Shown here: in pieces, positions 36,318 to 45,538 of the stretch | Layout of the letters: each line of letters opens with the position of its first letter | How positions within the stretch are numbered: the first letter of the stretch is position 1 | NCBI RefSeq assembly: GCF_000420765.1 | Contig: NZ_ATVO01000010.1 | Span: 1-64,000, forward strand | DNA length: 64,000 nt | Reading direction: 5' to 3' | Source of the DNA: Sandarakinorhabdus limnophila DSM 17366 | GTDB lineage: Bacteria; Pseudomonadota; Alphaproteobacteria; Sphingomonadales; Sphingomonadaceae | Translations under genes and position numbers: made by a program | The notes under the pieces: generated by a model | Databases searched by the model: none | What the model was told of the DNA's origin: nothing | Seen by the model: the letters and a program-made list of their open reading frames with translations, nothing else

Positions 36318-37216
36318 TGCTGCCGTTCGCGCGCGTCGCCATCATCGGTATGGGCCTGATCGGCTCAAGCCTCGCGCGCGCCGTGCGCGAAGCCATGCCC
36401 ACGGTGCAGCTGACGGTGAGCGATGCCAGCGCGGCGGTGCGGGAACGCGTGGCCGAACTGGGCATCGCCGATGATGTCGCCGATGGCGCTGGCGCGGCTG
36501 TGGTGGATGCCGATCTGGTCATCCTGTGCGTGCCGGTGGGCGCCATGGCCGAAGTCGCTGCCGAAATCGGGCCGGAACTGGCGCCCGACACGGTGGTGAG
36601 CGACGTCGGCTCGGTGAAAGAAAGCGTGCTGAAGGTGCTGGGCGCCGCCCTGCCCGGCGTGCACGTAATCCCCGCCCACCCGGTGGCTGGCACCGAAAAA
36701 TCTGGGCCGGATGCCGGCTTTTCCAGCCTGTTCAAGGGCCGCTGGTGCATCATCACGCCGCCGCCGCGCGCCGATGAAGTGATGGTGGAGCGCTTGTCCG
36801 AATTCTGGCGGCGGCTGGGCGCCAAGGTCGATCTGATGGATGCGCCCCACCATGATCGCGTGCTCGCCGTCACCAGCCACCTGCCGCACCTGATCGCTTA
36901 TTCGATCGTTGGCACCGCCAGCGATCTGGAACAGGTGACCAAAGCCGAGGTGATCAAATATTCCGCCGGTGGTTTCCGCGATTTCACCCGCATCGCCGCG
37001 TCTGATCCGGTGATGTGGCGCGACGTGTTCCTCAACAACCGCGAGGCGGTGCTGGAACTGCTGGGGCGCTTCACCGAAGATCTGGTGGCGCTGCAACGCG
37101 CCATCCGTTGGGGCGAAGGCGACACGCTGGAAAATCTGTTCACCCGCACCCGCGCCATCCGCCGCCAGGTGATCGACGAAGGCCAGGACACCGATAAGCC
37201 CGATTTTGGCCGGTAA
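36317..37216 (+). CDS. tyrA: Prephenate/arogenate (cyclohexadienyl) dehydrogenase
   Basis: The product is 299 aa. The NAD(P)-binding loop is AIIGMGLIGSSLARAV (residues about 8-23). The catalytic domain shows HPVAGTEKSGPDAGFSSLF and VTSHLPHLIAYSIVG, where the histidines act in oxidative decarboxylation. It converts prephenate or arogenate to hydroxyphenylpyruvate or tyrosine. No chorismate mutase or ACT domain is fused. The stop is followed by an AT-rich, noncoding region. Confidence 0.9.
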   Translation: MLPFARVAIIGMGLIGSSLARAVREAMPTVQLTVSDASAAVRERVAELGIADDVADGAGAAVVDADLVILCVPVGAMAEVAAEIGPELAPDTVVSDVGSVKESVLKVLGAALPGVHVIPAHPVAGTEKSGPDAGFSSLFKGRWCIITPPPRADEVMVERLSEFWRRLGAKVDLMDAPHHDRVLAVTSHLPHLIAYSIVGTASDLEQVTKAEVIKYSAGGFRDFTRIAASDPVMWRDVFLNNREAVLELLGRFTEDLVALQRAIRWGEGDTLENLFTRTRAIRRQVIDEGQDTDKPDFGR

Positions 37217-37374
37217 ACCGGGCGGCGCGCAGGGCATAAAATTTACTGATTATGGAACTTCGTATTTATAATTGCAACTATTAGATAACTTTTTCCACAA
37301 TATTGGGGTCGCGTAACCGCGCGGCAGGCCGAAAACGGCCGCTGCGCAACCAGAGCCTGATTTCGGGGGATCTC

Positions 37375-38342
37375 ATGACGAAGCGTTTCATTCAGACTGT
37401 GGCCGCGATGTCCGCCGCCGCCGTGGCCTTCACCGCCGTTCCGGCCGCTGCGCAGATCAATGCCGGCCGCAAGGGTGGCATTGAAAAGGCCCGCGCCGCC
37501 AAGACCGCCGAACTGCCCCGGTGCACCAAGGCGCTGGGCACCATGGGGATCAGCGATCCCGAACCCGCTGGTGGGAAGGCCTAGGCCTTGGTTCACCCGA
37601 AGCCTTGCTGCGCGTCCATGCCCAGAAATCCGGCTGCTTCCGCCTGGTCAACCGTTCGCAGCGCGGCATGGCCGCGATGCAGCAGGAACGCGCCCTCGCC
37701 TCCGGTGGTGAAACCCGCGGCGGCGGCACCATCGGCAAAGGCCAGATGGTGGAAGCCGATTTCACCCTGATTCCCAACATCGTCACCGCCAACCGCAACA
37801 AGGGCGGTTTCAAGATCGGCGGCCTGCTCGGTGCGTTCGTGCCGAGCGTTGGCGGCGCCCTGCTACGCGGGCTTGACGTGAAAAAGCGCTCGGCCAACGT
37901 CACGCTGGAAGTCGTCAACAACAAGTCGTCGGAAGAATTCGTCACCGAAGGCCAGGCCACCAAGACGGATGTGGGCTTTGGCGCCGGTGGCGGCATCTTT
38001 GCCGGCGGTTTCCTAGGGGCCGGCGGTGCCAGCGGCTATGCCGATTCCGAAATCGGCCAAGTCATTGCGCTGGCCTATCTCGATGCCTTCACCAAACTGG
38101 TCAGCGATCTGGGTGGCCTCGAAGCCGCTGCTGGCGGCCCGCAGGCCGAACGCGCCGTGGTGATGAAGAACCCGGGCCGCATGTTTGCCGGCCCGGCGCT
38201 GAACGCCAAGGTGATCAAGCCGCTCGACGGCGGTGCGATGCTCTATCCCACCGGCAACAAGGAAGGCGGCTTCTGGGAAGTGGCCGACGAATTGGGCGCC
38301 AAGGGTTGGGTGAGCGAAATCGCCATCGGCATTGGCAAGTAA
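37375..38342 (+). pseudogene. CsgG-like secreted protein gene, frameshifted
   Basis: A signal peptide (MTKRFIQTVAAMSAAAVAF, cleaved near AAAQ) and ELPRCTKALGTMGISDPEP start in one frame, which stops at 37584. The family continues in the -1 frame from about 37568 (WWEGLGLGSPEALLRV), then GCFRLVNR, KGQMVEADFTLIPNIV, and VIALAYLDAFTKLVSDLGG. Together they give a typical CsgG/HfaB-like outer-membrane or periplasmic protein of about 320 aa. The junction fits loss of one base near 37560-37570; no slippery heptamer is present. Either the gene is inactivated or the sequence has an error. GGGGGA precedes the ATG and a terminator follows. Confidence 0.75.
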
Positions 38343-38363
38343 TCAGCGACTGACGCAACAGCA

Positions 38364-38396
38364 CGGCCATCCGCCAGCCTGGCGGGTGGCCGTTTT
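38364..38396 (+). terminator. Rho-independent terminator after the CsgG-like gene
   Basis: A 12-bp stem (CGGCCATCCGCC with GGCGGGTGGCCG, one T-G pair) closes a 5-nt loop and is followed by TTTT. It lies 22 bases after the stop codon and before the convergent DUF2125 gene. Confidence 0.75.
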
Positions 38397-38414
38397 GCTG
38401 TTCACCGCTAAGGA

Positions 38415-39377
38415 TCAGCGCAATCTGGGGCAGGCCGGCACCCGGCCGCGCCGCGCCCGCGTGGCGAGATCGGCCGTGATGCCCGACAAGGCCACCGCCC
38501 CGCCCGCCGGCAACGACGTTTCCAGCGCCAACCGCACCGCGCTGCGCAATCGCTGTTCAGCCGGCGGCACGGTGCCATTCAGCGCCGCCTGCACGGCCAT
38601 CGGGCAGACCGTTGTGATGGCGCCCGCCAGCCGTGTCCCTGTTCCCAGCGGCACGATAGTCGCATCCAGCTTGAAGATTTCGCCCGTGGCGTCGCTGCCG
38701 GTCATCACCAGATCAAGGCTGCCGGCGCTTGAGGCCCAGCGGCGATAATCGTCCAGGCGGCCGGCGGCGCGCGCCGTCACGTCGGCGGCCAGGCTGATCG
38801 GCGCGCCCTGCCCCAGCGCAAAGCCCGTGGCACCAATCACCAACTGGCCATGCTGGGCCAGGCGCGGACGGGCAAGCTGGGCAGGAAACACTTCGCGAAT
38901 GTGCAGTTCAAGGCTGTCGGCGCGGAAATCGGGGCCAAGGCCGCTATTGCCGCGCGCGCCGGGGAGCACGATGGAAAGCCGCGCCAGCCGGTTCAAGCCG
39001 GCCGCATCCGGCGCAATCTTCAGGCTCGCCGTGGCCGATGCCGCCTCCACCCGGGCCTGCAGGCCGGCCGCGCCCGCCGTCAGCGCCACGCCCTGGGCCT
39101 GGAGCACGGTCAATTCCGGCCGCCACGGCCCGCGGTTGAGCCGCAGCTTGTCCACCGCCAGCGCCACGCTGGTTCCCCCATTGTGCGCCAGTGTCACCCC
39201 GGCCAGTTCGGCTTCCATGCGATAGGGGAAACCCGTCACTTGCACGTGCCGGCCGGGGAACCAGCCGGCCAGCGTGGTTTCGAAATCCGCCGCCCAGCCG
39301 CGCCAGAAATAGCCATAGGCCGCCAATCCCACCAGCAGCGGCAACAGGCTCAACAACAGCGGCCATCGGCGTTTCAT
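38415..39377 (-). CDS. DUF2125-domain envelope protein
   Basis: The product is 320 aa. An N-terminal anchor (LLLSLLPLLVGLAAYGYFWRG) is followed by a beta-rich periplasmic domain of DUF2125 type: TGFPYRMEAELAGVTL, then VDKLRLNRGPWRPELTVLQAQGV. Such proteins occur widely in alphaproteobacteria and resemble AsmA-like lipid-handling folds, but the role is unknown. Its ATG overlaps the plsC stop (ATGA), so it belongs to the mltG-ydcF-plsC run. Confidence 0.75.
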   Translation of the reverse strand: MKRRWPLLLSLLPLLVGLAAYGYFWRGWAADFETTLAGWFPGRHVQVTGFPYRMEAELAGVTLAHNGGTSVALAVDKLRLNRGPWRPELTVLQAQGVALTAGAAGLQARVEAASATASLKIAPDAAGLNRLARLSIVLPGARGNSGLGPDFRADSLELHIREVFPAQLARPRLAQHGQLVIGATGFALGQGAPISLAADVTARAAGRLDDYRRWASSAGSLDLVMTGSDATGEIFKLDATIVPLGTGTRLAGAITTVCPMAVQAALNGTVPPAEQRLRSAVRLALETSLPAGGAVALSGITADLATRARRGRVPACPRLR

Positions 39378-40099
39378 ATGCGGCCCTCTGCCTGCAGTGC
39401 ATTGATCGCGGCGTGCACGCGGGCCTCCACTTCGCCGCGCGGCAGGCCGGGCGGGATCGGAGCGCCCACCTTCATGTGCACGGTGCCGGGATATTTGATA
39501 AAGCTTTTCGGCCAAACGCTGCCGCTGTCCAGCGCAACAGTCACCACCGGCAGTTTCAGCATCTTGTAGAGCCCTGCAAAGCCGGCGGCGAGCGGCGGCG
39601 TTTCGCCCACACCCACGCGCGTGCCTTCCGGGAAGATCACCACCGGCCGCCCGCTGCCCACCGCAGCTTGCGCCTGCCGCATCATCTCGCGCAGCATCCC
39701 GGCCGAGCCGGAACGATCGACGAAGATCGAACCATGCCGGGCCGAGGCCAGGCCCCAGATCGGGATCTTGCGCAATTCCTGCTTCATGACCACCGCCGGC
39801 CGTTCGAACCACCACAGCGTGAGAATAGCTTCCAGCGCACTTTCATGTTTCAGCGCAAACAACTGCAGGCCTTGCGGAATTTCGCCGTCGATCTCGATGC
39901 GAATGCCGGTGATGGCCCGGCTGCACAGCCGAAACCAGCCCGCCCACAGCTTCGGACCGATATAAAGGCTGGCCCCCGAACCCAGCAGCCCCAGCAGCAG
40001 CGCCAGCGGCACCAAAATCAACGATCCGCCCATGAACATGATCTGGAAGATGATGGTGCGAACCAGAGCCAGGAGAGTTGCCAGCGGGTTATGCCGCAT
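39374..40099 (-). CDS. plsC: 1-acyl-sn-glycerol-3-phosphate acyltransferase
   Basis: The product is 241 aa from ATG 40099 (shares one base with the ydcF stop). Two N-terminal hydrophobic stretches anchor it. The acyltransferase motifs are KHESALEAIL (an HX4E version of the HX4D box), GSIFVDRSG and VVIFPEGTRVG. It adds the second acyl chain to lysophosphatidate in phospholipid synthesis. The Glu in place of Asp in motif I is seen in a subgroup of PlsC-like enzymes, so a different acyl acceptor is possible. Confidence 0.82.
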   Translation of the reverse strand: MRHNPLATLLALVRTIIFQIMFMGGSLILVPLALLLGLLGSGASLYIGPKLWAGWFRLCSRAITGIRIEIDGEIPQGLQLFALKHESALEAILTLWWFERPAVVMKQELRKIPIWGLASARHGSIFVDRSGSAGMLREMMRQAQAAVGSGRPVVIFPEGTRVGVGETPPLAAGFAGLYKMLKLPVVTVALDSGSVWPKSFIKYPGTVHMKVGAPIPPGLPRGEVEARVHAAINALQAEGRI

Positions 40100-40704
40100 C
40101 ACGCCGCCCCCGCCAGCAGCGCACCCCGGCGCAGCAGCCACTTCGAATATTCGAACGCCAGCCCCGGCGCCTTGGGTTCTGATGGCACTGCGTCCGAAAG
40201 CACCTTCACTTGCGGAGGTAGCACGCGCGACAATTCCAGCTGGGCGCGGCGCATGTGGCTGGCGCTGGTTACCAGTCGGATCGACGTGTACTGATGCTTT
40301 GCCACCCAGCGCGCGGTCTCTTCGGCGTTCGACCGCGTATCGACCGCTTCATAGCCCAGATCGGTGGAGCGCAGCCGGCGCGTTGCCACCCCGAAGGCTG
40401 CAGCGAGTTGGCGGCGGCTGGTCTTCTCGCCCACGCCCGATACCAGCATGCGCCGCGCCGCGCCGGCCTCCACCACCGCCAGCCCGCGCCGGAAGCGCCC
40501 GGCCCCGCCGGTTAACACCACCACGCCGTCGCTTTTCACGGCGAGCGGCGCCGGCCCCGGCAGGGTAAGGCTGAACCAGATCAGGCCCAGCGTCCACGCT
40601 AGTACCGGCAGCGCCGCGATGCGCGCCAGCCACATCAGCGGCCCGGCCTTGCGGCGTTTCGGAGCCGCCCTGCGCGCGTTGTTGGGGAAGGATCGGCGGC
40701 TCAC
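40099..40704 (-). CDS. YdcF/SanA-family (DUF218) membrane protein
   Basis: The product is 201 aa. One membrane helix (residues about 24-48) is followed by the DUF218 fold: DGVVVLTGGAGRFRRGLAVVE, RRMLVSGVG, DTRSNAEETARWV and IRLVTSASHMRRAQLEL. Members are linked to envelope integrity, vancomycin tolerance or SAM binding; the activity here is unknown. The start overlaps the mltG stop (ATGA). Confidence 0.82.
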   Translation of the reverse strand: MSRRSFPNNARRAAPKRRKAGPLMWLARIAALPVLAWTLGLIWFSLTLPGPAPLAVKSDGVVVLTGGAGRFRRGLAVVEAGAARRMLVSGVGEKTSRRQLAAAFGVATRRLRSTDLGYEAVDTRSNAEETARWVAKHQYTSIRLVTSASHMRRAQLELSRVLPPQVKVLSDAVPSEPKAPGLAFEYSKWLLRRGALLAGAA

Positions 40705-41666
40705 ATCTCACCGCGCTGGCGGCGCAGGGCAAACCAGCGCGCCACATTGGCGTTGTGTTCGGCCAACGTCTTGCCAAACACATGGCCGCCGCTGCCATCG
40801 GCCACGAAATAGAGCGCGTCCGTCTCTGCCGGATCGAGCACGGCCATGATCGAGTCCCGCCCCGGATTGGCGATCGGACCCTTGGGCAGGCCGGGTTTCA
40901 GATAGGTGTTGTAGCCGGTGTCGCGGCGCAGTTCCGATTGGCGGATGCGGCGGCCAAGCGGCTTGCCGGCGGTGATCGGGTAAATCACGGTCGGATCGGC
41001 ATCCAGCTTCATGCCTACCGCCAACCGATTGCTGTAAACCCCTGCAATCGTTCGGCGCTCACTGGCCTTGCCGGTTTCCTTTTCGACGATGCTGGCCAGC
41101 ACAATGGCTTCGGCCGGGCTTCTCACCACGGCGCGCGCCGTGCGCTTGGGCCACAGATCAGCCAGGGTCTTGGTCATTGCCGTCTGCATGCGCTTCATTA
41201 CCACGGCGCGGTCCTCGCCGGGTTGATATTCGTACGTGTCCGGCAAGATGCTGCCTTCCGCCGGAACGCTCGCCTTGCCATTCAGGCCCGGCACCGCATT
41301 CAGCCGCTCTGCCACCAGCACCGCCGGCCAGCCTTCGGGAATGGTGACGGTGAAGCGCTCCACCTCGCCCTTCTGCAGCGCGGCGAGCATGTCGCCCCAT
41401 GCCGCACCGGGCTGCAACCGATAGCGCCCGGCCTGCACCGGCGCATCGCTGCCCAGCACACGGGCGAGCAGGCGGAACTCACCGGCAGACGAGACGAGAC
41501 CGGCCTCTTCCAGATCGCGTGCCACGCTCGCCAGGCTGGCACCGCGCTTTACCTCGAACGAAACCGCAGGGGCGGCCGTGTTGCCCCAGCCAAACCATGG
41601 CGCCAGCACAATCGGCACCCCCACCAGCAACAGCAGGGCAACAAAAGCCAGGATGGCGCGACGCAT
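40701..41666 (-). CDS. mltG: Endolytic murein transglycosylase MltG
   Basis: The product is 321 aa. It has an N-terminal membrane anchor (LAFVALLLLVGVPIVLAP), a LysM-like segment (VKRGASLASVARDLEEAGLV), and the YceG catalytic domain with glutamate in IVLASIVEKETG, then RTIAGVYSNRLAVGMKL and DPTVIYPI. It cuts nascent glycan strands to set their length. Lying just downstream of fabF, as in many proteobacteria, it is probably in the same transcript. Confidence 0.9.
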   Translation of the reverse strand: MRRAILAFVALLLLVGVPIVLAPWFGWGNTAAPAVSFEVKRGASLASVARDLEEAGLVSSAGEFRLLARVLGSDAPVQAGRYRLQPGAAWGDMLAALQKGEVERFTVTIPEGWPAVLVAERLNAVPGLNGKASVPAEGSILPDTYEYQPGEDRAVVMKRMQTAMTKTLADLWPKRTARAVVRSPAEAIVLASIVEKETGKASERRTIAGVYSNRLAVGMKLDADPTVIYPITAGKPLGRRIRQSELRRDTGYNTYLKPGLPKGPIANPGRDSIMAVLDPAETDALYFVADGSGGHVFGKTLAEHNANVARWFALRRQRGEM

Positions 41667-41670
41667 GGCG

Positions 41671-42933
41671 TCAGACGCCGCGCATCACCAGCGTTGCGTT
41701 GGTGCCGCCAAAGCCGAACGAGTTGTTGAGCACGGCGCGGATGCGGCGCGGCTTGGCGACATGCGGCACCAGATCAACCCCGATGCAGGCATCCGACGGG
41801 TTGTCGAGGTTCAGCGTCGGCGGCGCCACCTGGTCACGCAGGGCGAGCAGGCAGAAGATCGCTTCCACTGCGCCAGCCCCGCCAAGCAGGTGGCCAATGG
41901 CCGACTTGGTGGACGACATCGAGACATTGTCGATGGCGCTGCCAAACAGCCGCTTCACCGCGCCCAGTTCCAACTCGTCACCCATCGGGGTGGAGGTGCC
42001 GTGGGCGTTGATATAGTCGATGTCTTCCGGGTTCAGGCCAGCCTTGCGCAGCGCCATCTGCATGGAACGGAAGGCGCCCGAACCTTCCGGATGCGGCGCG
42101 GTCACGTGATAGGCATCGCCGGTCAGGCCATAGCCGATCACTTCGCCATAAATCTTGGCACCGCGCGCCTTGGCCCGCTCATATTCTTCCAGCACCACCA
42201 CGCCAGCGCCTTCGCCCATCACGAAACCATCGCGATCCTTGTCATAGGGGCGGCTGGCGCGGGTGGGATCGTCGTTGAAGTTGGTCGAAAGCGCGCGGGC
42301 CTGCGCGAAACCGGCGATGCCCAGCGGGCACAGGGCACTTTCCGAACCGCCGGCCAGCATCACATCGGCATCATCCAGCGCGATCATGCGGGCGGCATCG
42401 CCAATGGCATGGGCGCCGGTGGAGCAGGCGGTGACGACCGCGTGGTTGGGGCCCATCAGGCCATATTTGATCGAAACCTGGCCCGAGATGAGATTGATCA
42501 ACCGGCCATGCACGAAATGCGGCGACACGCGGCGCGGGCCCTTTTCGTGCAGCACGATTGATTCGCTGGCGATGCCCGGCAGGCCGCCGATGCCGCTGCC
42601 AATGGAGCAGCCAGCTCGGAAGCGTTCTTCCTCGGTCATGTCGGTAAGGCCGGCGTCTTCGATGGCCTGTCCGGCCGCATCAATGCCATAGACGATGAAC
42701 GGATCGACCTGGCGCTGCACCTTGTAATCAACGCGCTTGTTGGCATCAAAGGTGAGCCCGGTGCCGTCGCCGGCCTTCACTTCGCAGGCGATGCGGCACA
42801 GCTGATCGGATGCGTCAAAGCGCGTAATCGGGCCAGCGCCCGATTGTGAGGCCAGGATGTTGGCCCAGACGGTTTCGACATTCGCACCCAGCGGGGTGAC
42901 CAGGCCCAGACCAGTGATGACGACACGGCGCAT
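41671..42933 (-). CDS. fabF: 3-oxoacyl-ACP synthase II
   Basis: The product is 420 aa from ATG 42933 (MRRVVITGLGLVTPLGANVE). The frame stays open upstream, but that part is not conserved. The catalytic cysteine is C170 in VTACSTGAHA; the two histidines lie in NAHGTSTPMGD and SAIGHLLGGAGA. It elongates acyl-ACP with malonyl-ACP. The order acpP-fabF-mltG matches the common fatty-acid cluster. Confidence 0.93.
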   Translation of the reverse strand: MRRVVITGLGLVTPLGANVETVWANILASQSGAGPITRFDASDQLCRIACEVKAGDGTGLTFDANKRVDYKVQRQVDPFIVYGIDAAGQAIEDAGLTDMTEEERFRAGCSIGSGIGGLPGIASESIVLHEKGPRRVSPHFVHGRLINLISGQVSIKYGLMGPNHAVVTACSTGAHAIGDAARMIALDDADVMLAGGSESALCPLGIAGFAQARALSTNFNDDPTRASRPYDKDRDGFVMGEGAGVVVLEEYERAKARGAKIYGEVIGYGLTGDAYHVTAPHPEGSGAFRSMQMALRKAGLNPEDIDYINAHGTSTPMGDELELGAVKRLFGSAIDNVSMSSTKSAIGHLLGGAGAVEAIFCLLALRDQVAPPTLNLDNPSDACIGVDLVPHVAKPRRIRAVLNNSFGFGGTNATLVMRGV

Positions 42934-43024
42934 CGGCAATCCATTCTTCTGCGCGACCGGCCTGCCCTGCCGGCGCTTGGGTTTGGGCCGTTCCTTACGG
43001 AAAACTGAGGCCCATTTGGCACGA

Positions 43025-43060
43025 AACGGCCCGCCGCTTGTGTTCAAGCGATGGGCCGTT
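43025..43060 (-). terminator. Hairpin between acpP and fabF
   Basis: Arms 43025-43040 and 43045-43060 pair over 16 positions with one two-base mismatch, around a TGTT loop. On the minus strand TTT follows. It would end or attenuate the acpP message before fabF, in keeping with the much higher demand for ACP. Confidence 0.6.
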
Positions 43061-43136
43061 CCCTGTTATCGCCGGCTCAGCCGGCCAGCCCTGTCTTGTT
43101 GGCATGAGGGCCGCGACAACCGCAGCCCTCAGGCAA

Positions 43137-43373
43137 TCACTTGCCGTTGGCACCGATGAAATTGATCGCATCGGCCACGGTGAGGATCTTTTCGGCGGCA
43201 TCGTCGGGGATTTCCACGCCGAATTCTTCTTCGAAGGCCATCACCAGCTCGACGGTGTCGAGGCTGTCGGCGCCCAGATCGTCAATGAAGCTGGCGGCTT
43301 CGGTCACCTTGTCGGCTTCCACGCCCAGATGCTCGACAACAATCTTCTTCACGCGCTCGGCGACATCGCTCAT
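43137..43373 (-). CDS. acpP: Acyl carrier protein
   Basis: The product is 78 aa, highly acidic, of typical ACP length. The phosphopantetheine serine is S37 in [20 protein letters not shown]. It carries growing acyl chains on its prosthetic group for the Fab enzymes and for lipid A and phospholipid synthesis. It has its own flanking spaces (203 bases before fabF, 164 after fabG), so it is likely transcribed separately as well. Confidence 0.96.
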   Translation of the reverse strand: MSDVAERVKKIVVEHLGVEADKVTEAASFIDDLGADSLDTVELVMAFEEEFGVEIPDDAAEKILTVADAINFIGANGK

Positions 43374-43537
43374 GGTTTTCTTCCCTTGTTATCGCGGCGA
43401 AGCATCGCCGGTGGTTGGCTAACAGTTACCCGGCGGCAGTAGCGTGATGGCGAAATTGTGGCAAGAGCGCAGCGCGGCCTGCGTGCATGGCGCAGCCAAG
43501 CGGGCGGACCCGGCGGCTCTGCCGCCGGCCGCGCCCA

Positions 43538-44278
43538 TCAAGGCATCGCCATCCCGCCGTTGATGTGCAGCGTGTGCCCGGTAACGTACGAAGCATCCTT
43601 CGACGCCAGATACACCACCCCCGCCGCAATATCCGCGCCTTCGCCCAGCCGCCCCGCCGGAATCCTTGCCGTCAGCGCATCCTTCTGCGCGTCGGGCAGC
43701 GCATCGGTCATCGCCGAAAGGATGAACCCCGGCGCGACGCAGTTCACCGTAATGTTGCGCGACGCCAGTTCCTGCGCCAGCGCCTTCGACATGCCGATCA
43801 ACCCGGCCTTGGACGCCGCATAATTAGCCTGCCCCGGATTGCCGGTGACGCCCACCACGCTGGTGATGGCGATCATGCGACCAAAGCGCTGCTTCATCAT
43901 CGGCTTGGCGGCAGCGCGATAGAGGCGGAAAGCGGCTTCGAGGTTGATGCGGATCACATCCGCCCACTCATCATCCTTCATCCGCATCGCCAGATTGTCG
44001 CGCGTGATGCCGGCGTTGGCGACCAGGATATCGAGCCGGCCGCCCAGTGCCTCCACCGCCTGCGGCACCAGCGCATCAACAGCGGCGCTGTCGGAAAGAT
44101 TGCACGGCAGAATCACCGCATCAGGGCCGCATTCGGCGGCCACTGCCGCCAACGCTTCGGCGCGGGTGCCCGAAAGCGCAACACGGGCGCCACGCGCGGC
44201 CAGTGCCTTCGCAATCGCGCTGCCGATGCCGCCGGACGCCCCGGTGACAAGGGCGGTCATGCCGGTGAGATCAAACAT
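43538..44278 (-). CDS. fabG: 3-oxoacyl-ACP reductase
   Basis: The product is 246 aa, a classical SDR: cofactor loop TGASGGIG (12-19), NAG (88-90), and catalytic S140, Y153 and K157 (YAASK). The arginines after TGTR suggest NADPH use. It reduces 3-oxoacyl-ACP in each elongation round. It sits 12 bases after fabD in the order fabD-fabG-acpP-fabF. Confidence 0.93.
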   Translation of the reverse strand: MFDLTGMTALVTGASGGIGSAIAKALAARGARVALSGTRAEALAAVAAECGPDAVILPCNLSDSAAVDALVPQAVEALGGRLDILVANAGITRDNLAMRMKDDEWADVIRINLEAAFRLYRAAAKPMMKQRFGRMIAITSVVGVTGNPGQANYAASKAGLIGMSKALAQELASRNITVNCVAPGFILSAMTDALPDAQKDALTARIPAGRLGEGADIAAGVVYLASKDASYVTGHTLHINGGMAMP

Positions 44279-44290
44279 GCTTATCCTCCT

Positions 44291-45229
44291 TCAGGCGATC
44301 GCAGCAGCGATGGCTTCAACGCCAGGCATGTCGGCGGCGGTGATGGTCGGAACGTCAGGGGTGATGCGCCGAATCATCGGGCCGAGCACCTTGCCGCCCA
44401 ATTCCACGAAACCGGTCACGCCCAGTGCGGCCATGGTCAGCACCGATTCCCGCCAGCGCACGGTGCCGCACACTTGTTCCACCAGCAGGCGGCGAATCTC
44501 ATCCGTGTCGGTCACTGGCGCGGCGGTCACGTTGGCGACCAGCGGCACGGTCGGCGCGGCCAGCGGCGCTTTGGCAAGCGCCTCAGCCACCGCATCAGCC
44601 GCCGGCTGCATCAACGGGCAATGGAACGGCGCGGAAACCGGCAGCAGCACCGAGTGGCGCGCACCCTTGGTCTTGGCGAGGTTCATGGCGCGGGCCACGG
44701 CCTCGACATGGCCGGATACCACCACCTGGCCCGTCGCATTGTCATTGGCGGCGGCACACACCTGCCCCTGGGCCGCTTCGGCGGCAATGGCCGTCACCGT
44801 TTCGAAATCTAGGCCCAGCAGCGCCGCCATCGCGCCCACGCCCGGCGGCACTGCGGCCTGCATCGCTGTCCCACGCAGCCGCAACAGGCGGGCGGTATCA
44901 GCTAGGCCCAGGCTGCCGGCGGCGCACAGGGCGGTATATTCGCCAAGGCTGTGCCCGGCCACAAACGCTGCCTTGTCGGCCAATCGCACCCCGGCTTCGT
45001 TTTCCAGCACGCGAAGGCAGGCAATGCCCACCGCCATGATCGCCGGCTGGGCGTTGGTGGTGAGGGTCAGTTCCTCTTCCGGCCCTTCCCACATCAGCCG
45101 CGACAGGCGCTCGCCCAGCGCTTCGTCAACTTCTTCGAACGCGGCGCGGGCGTGGGGGCTGGCATCGGCAAGGCCCTTGCCCATGCCCACCGATTGGCTG
45201 CCCTGGCCTGGAAAGATGAAAGCGCGAAT
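44291..45229 (-). CDS. fabD: Malonyl-CoA:ACP transacylase, probable ATT start
   Basis: The product is 312 aa if started at ATT 45229, where the conserved N-terminus (RAFIFPGQGSQSVGMGKGLA) begins and GAGAGGGA lies just upstream. No ATG, GTG or TTG occurs nearby in frame; the closest is a TTG about 24 codons earlier without a clear ribosome-binding site. The nucleophile is S94 in GHSLGEYTAL, with histidine in APFHCPLM. It loads malonate onto ACP. It heads the fabD-fabG-acpP-fabF cluster. Confidence 0.9.
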   Translation of the reverse strand: MRAFIFPGQGSQSVGMGKGLADASPHARAAFEEVDEALGERLSRLMWEGPEEELTLTTNAQPAIMAVGIACLRVLENEAGVRLADKAAFVAGHSLGEYTALCAAGSLGLADTARLLRLRGTAMQAAVPPGVGAMAALLGLDFETVTAIAAEAAQGQVCAAANDNATGQVVVSGHVEAVARAMNLAKTKGARHSVLLPVSAPFHCPLMQPAADAVAEALAKAPLAAPTVPLVANVTAAPVTDTDEIRRLLVEQVCGTVRWRESVLTMAALGVTGFVELGGKVLGPMIRRITPDVPTITAADMPGVEAIAAAIA

Positions 45230-45538
45230 GGTCCCTCTCCCGATGGATCTCGTTGTGCGCCGCCGATTAGGCGCTTCATCGCGCCCATGCAACCGCCCGG
45301 CCCGAACGCCTGCGACACTGAGGTCAACCGGGGCGTTTTGCCCGGTTGCATGGCGCAAAACTTCCGGTATGGGCTGCTCTTCGCGCTCAGGGAGGGGGCT
45401 GGGGGGATTCGCCGTGGCCATTCATCGGCCCGCAACCCCGCTGAGACCATTCAGGTTCGCGGATCGGTGGCCACGCAGGCCGCCGCTTGTGAGTTTTGGG
45501 ACGAGAACAGCGAGCAATCGCTAATGAAGGGATCGCCA
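45230..45538. other. Divergent promoter region of fabD and a TPR gene
   Basis: These 309 bases separate fabD (minus) from the TPR gene (plus). Open frames on both strands run through it from the neighbours, but I see no independent coding or RNA feature. Confidence 0.5.
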
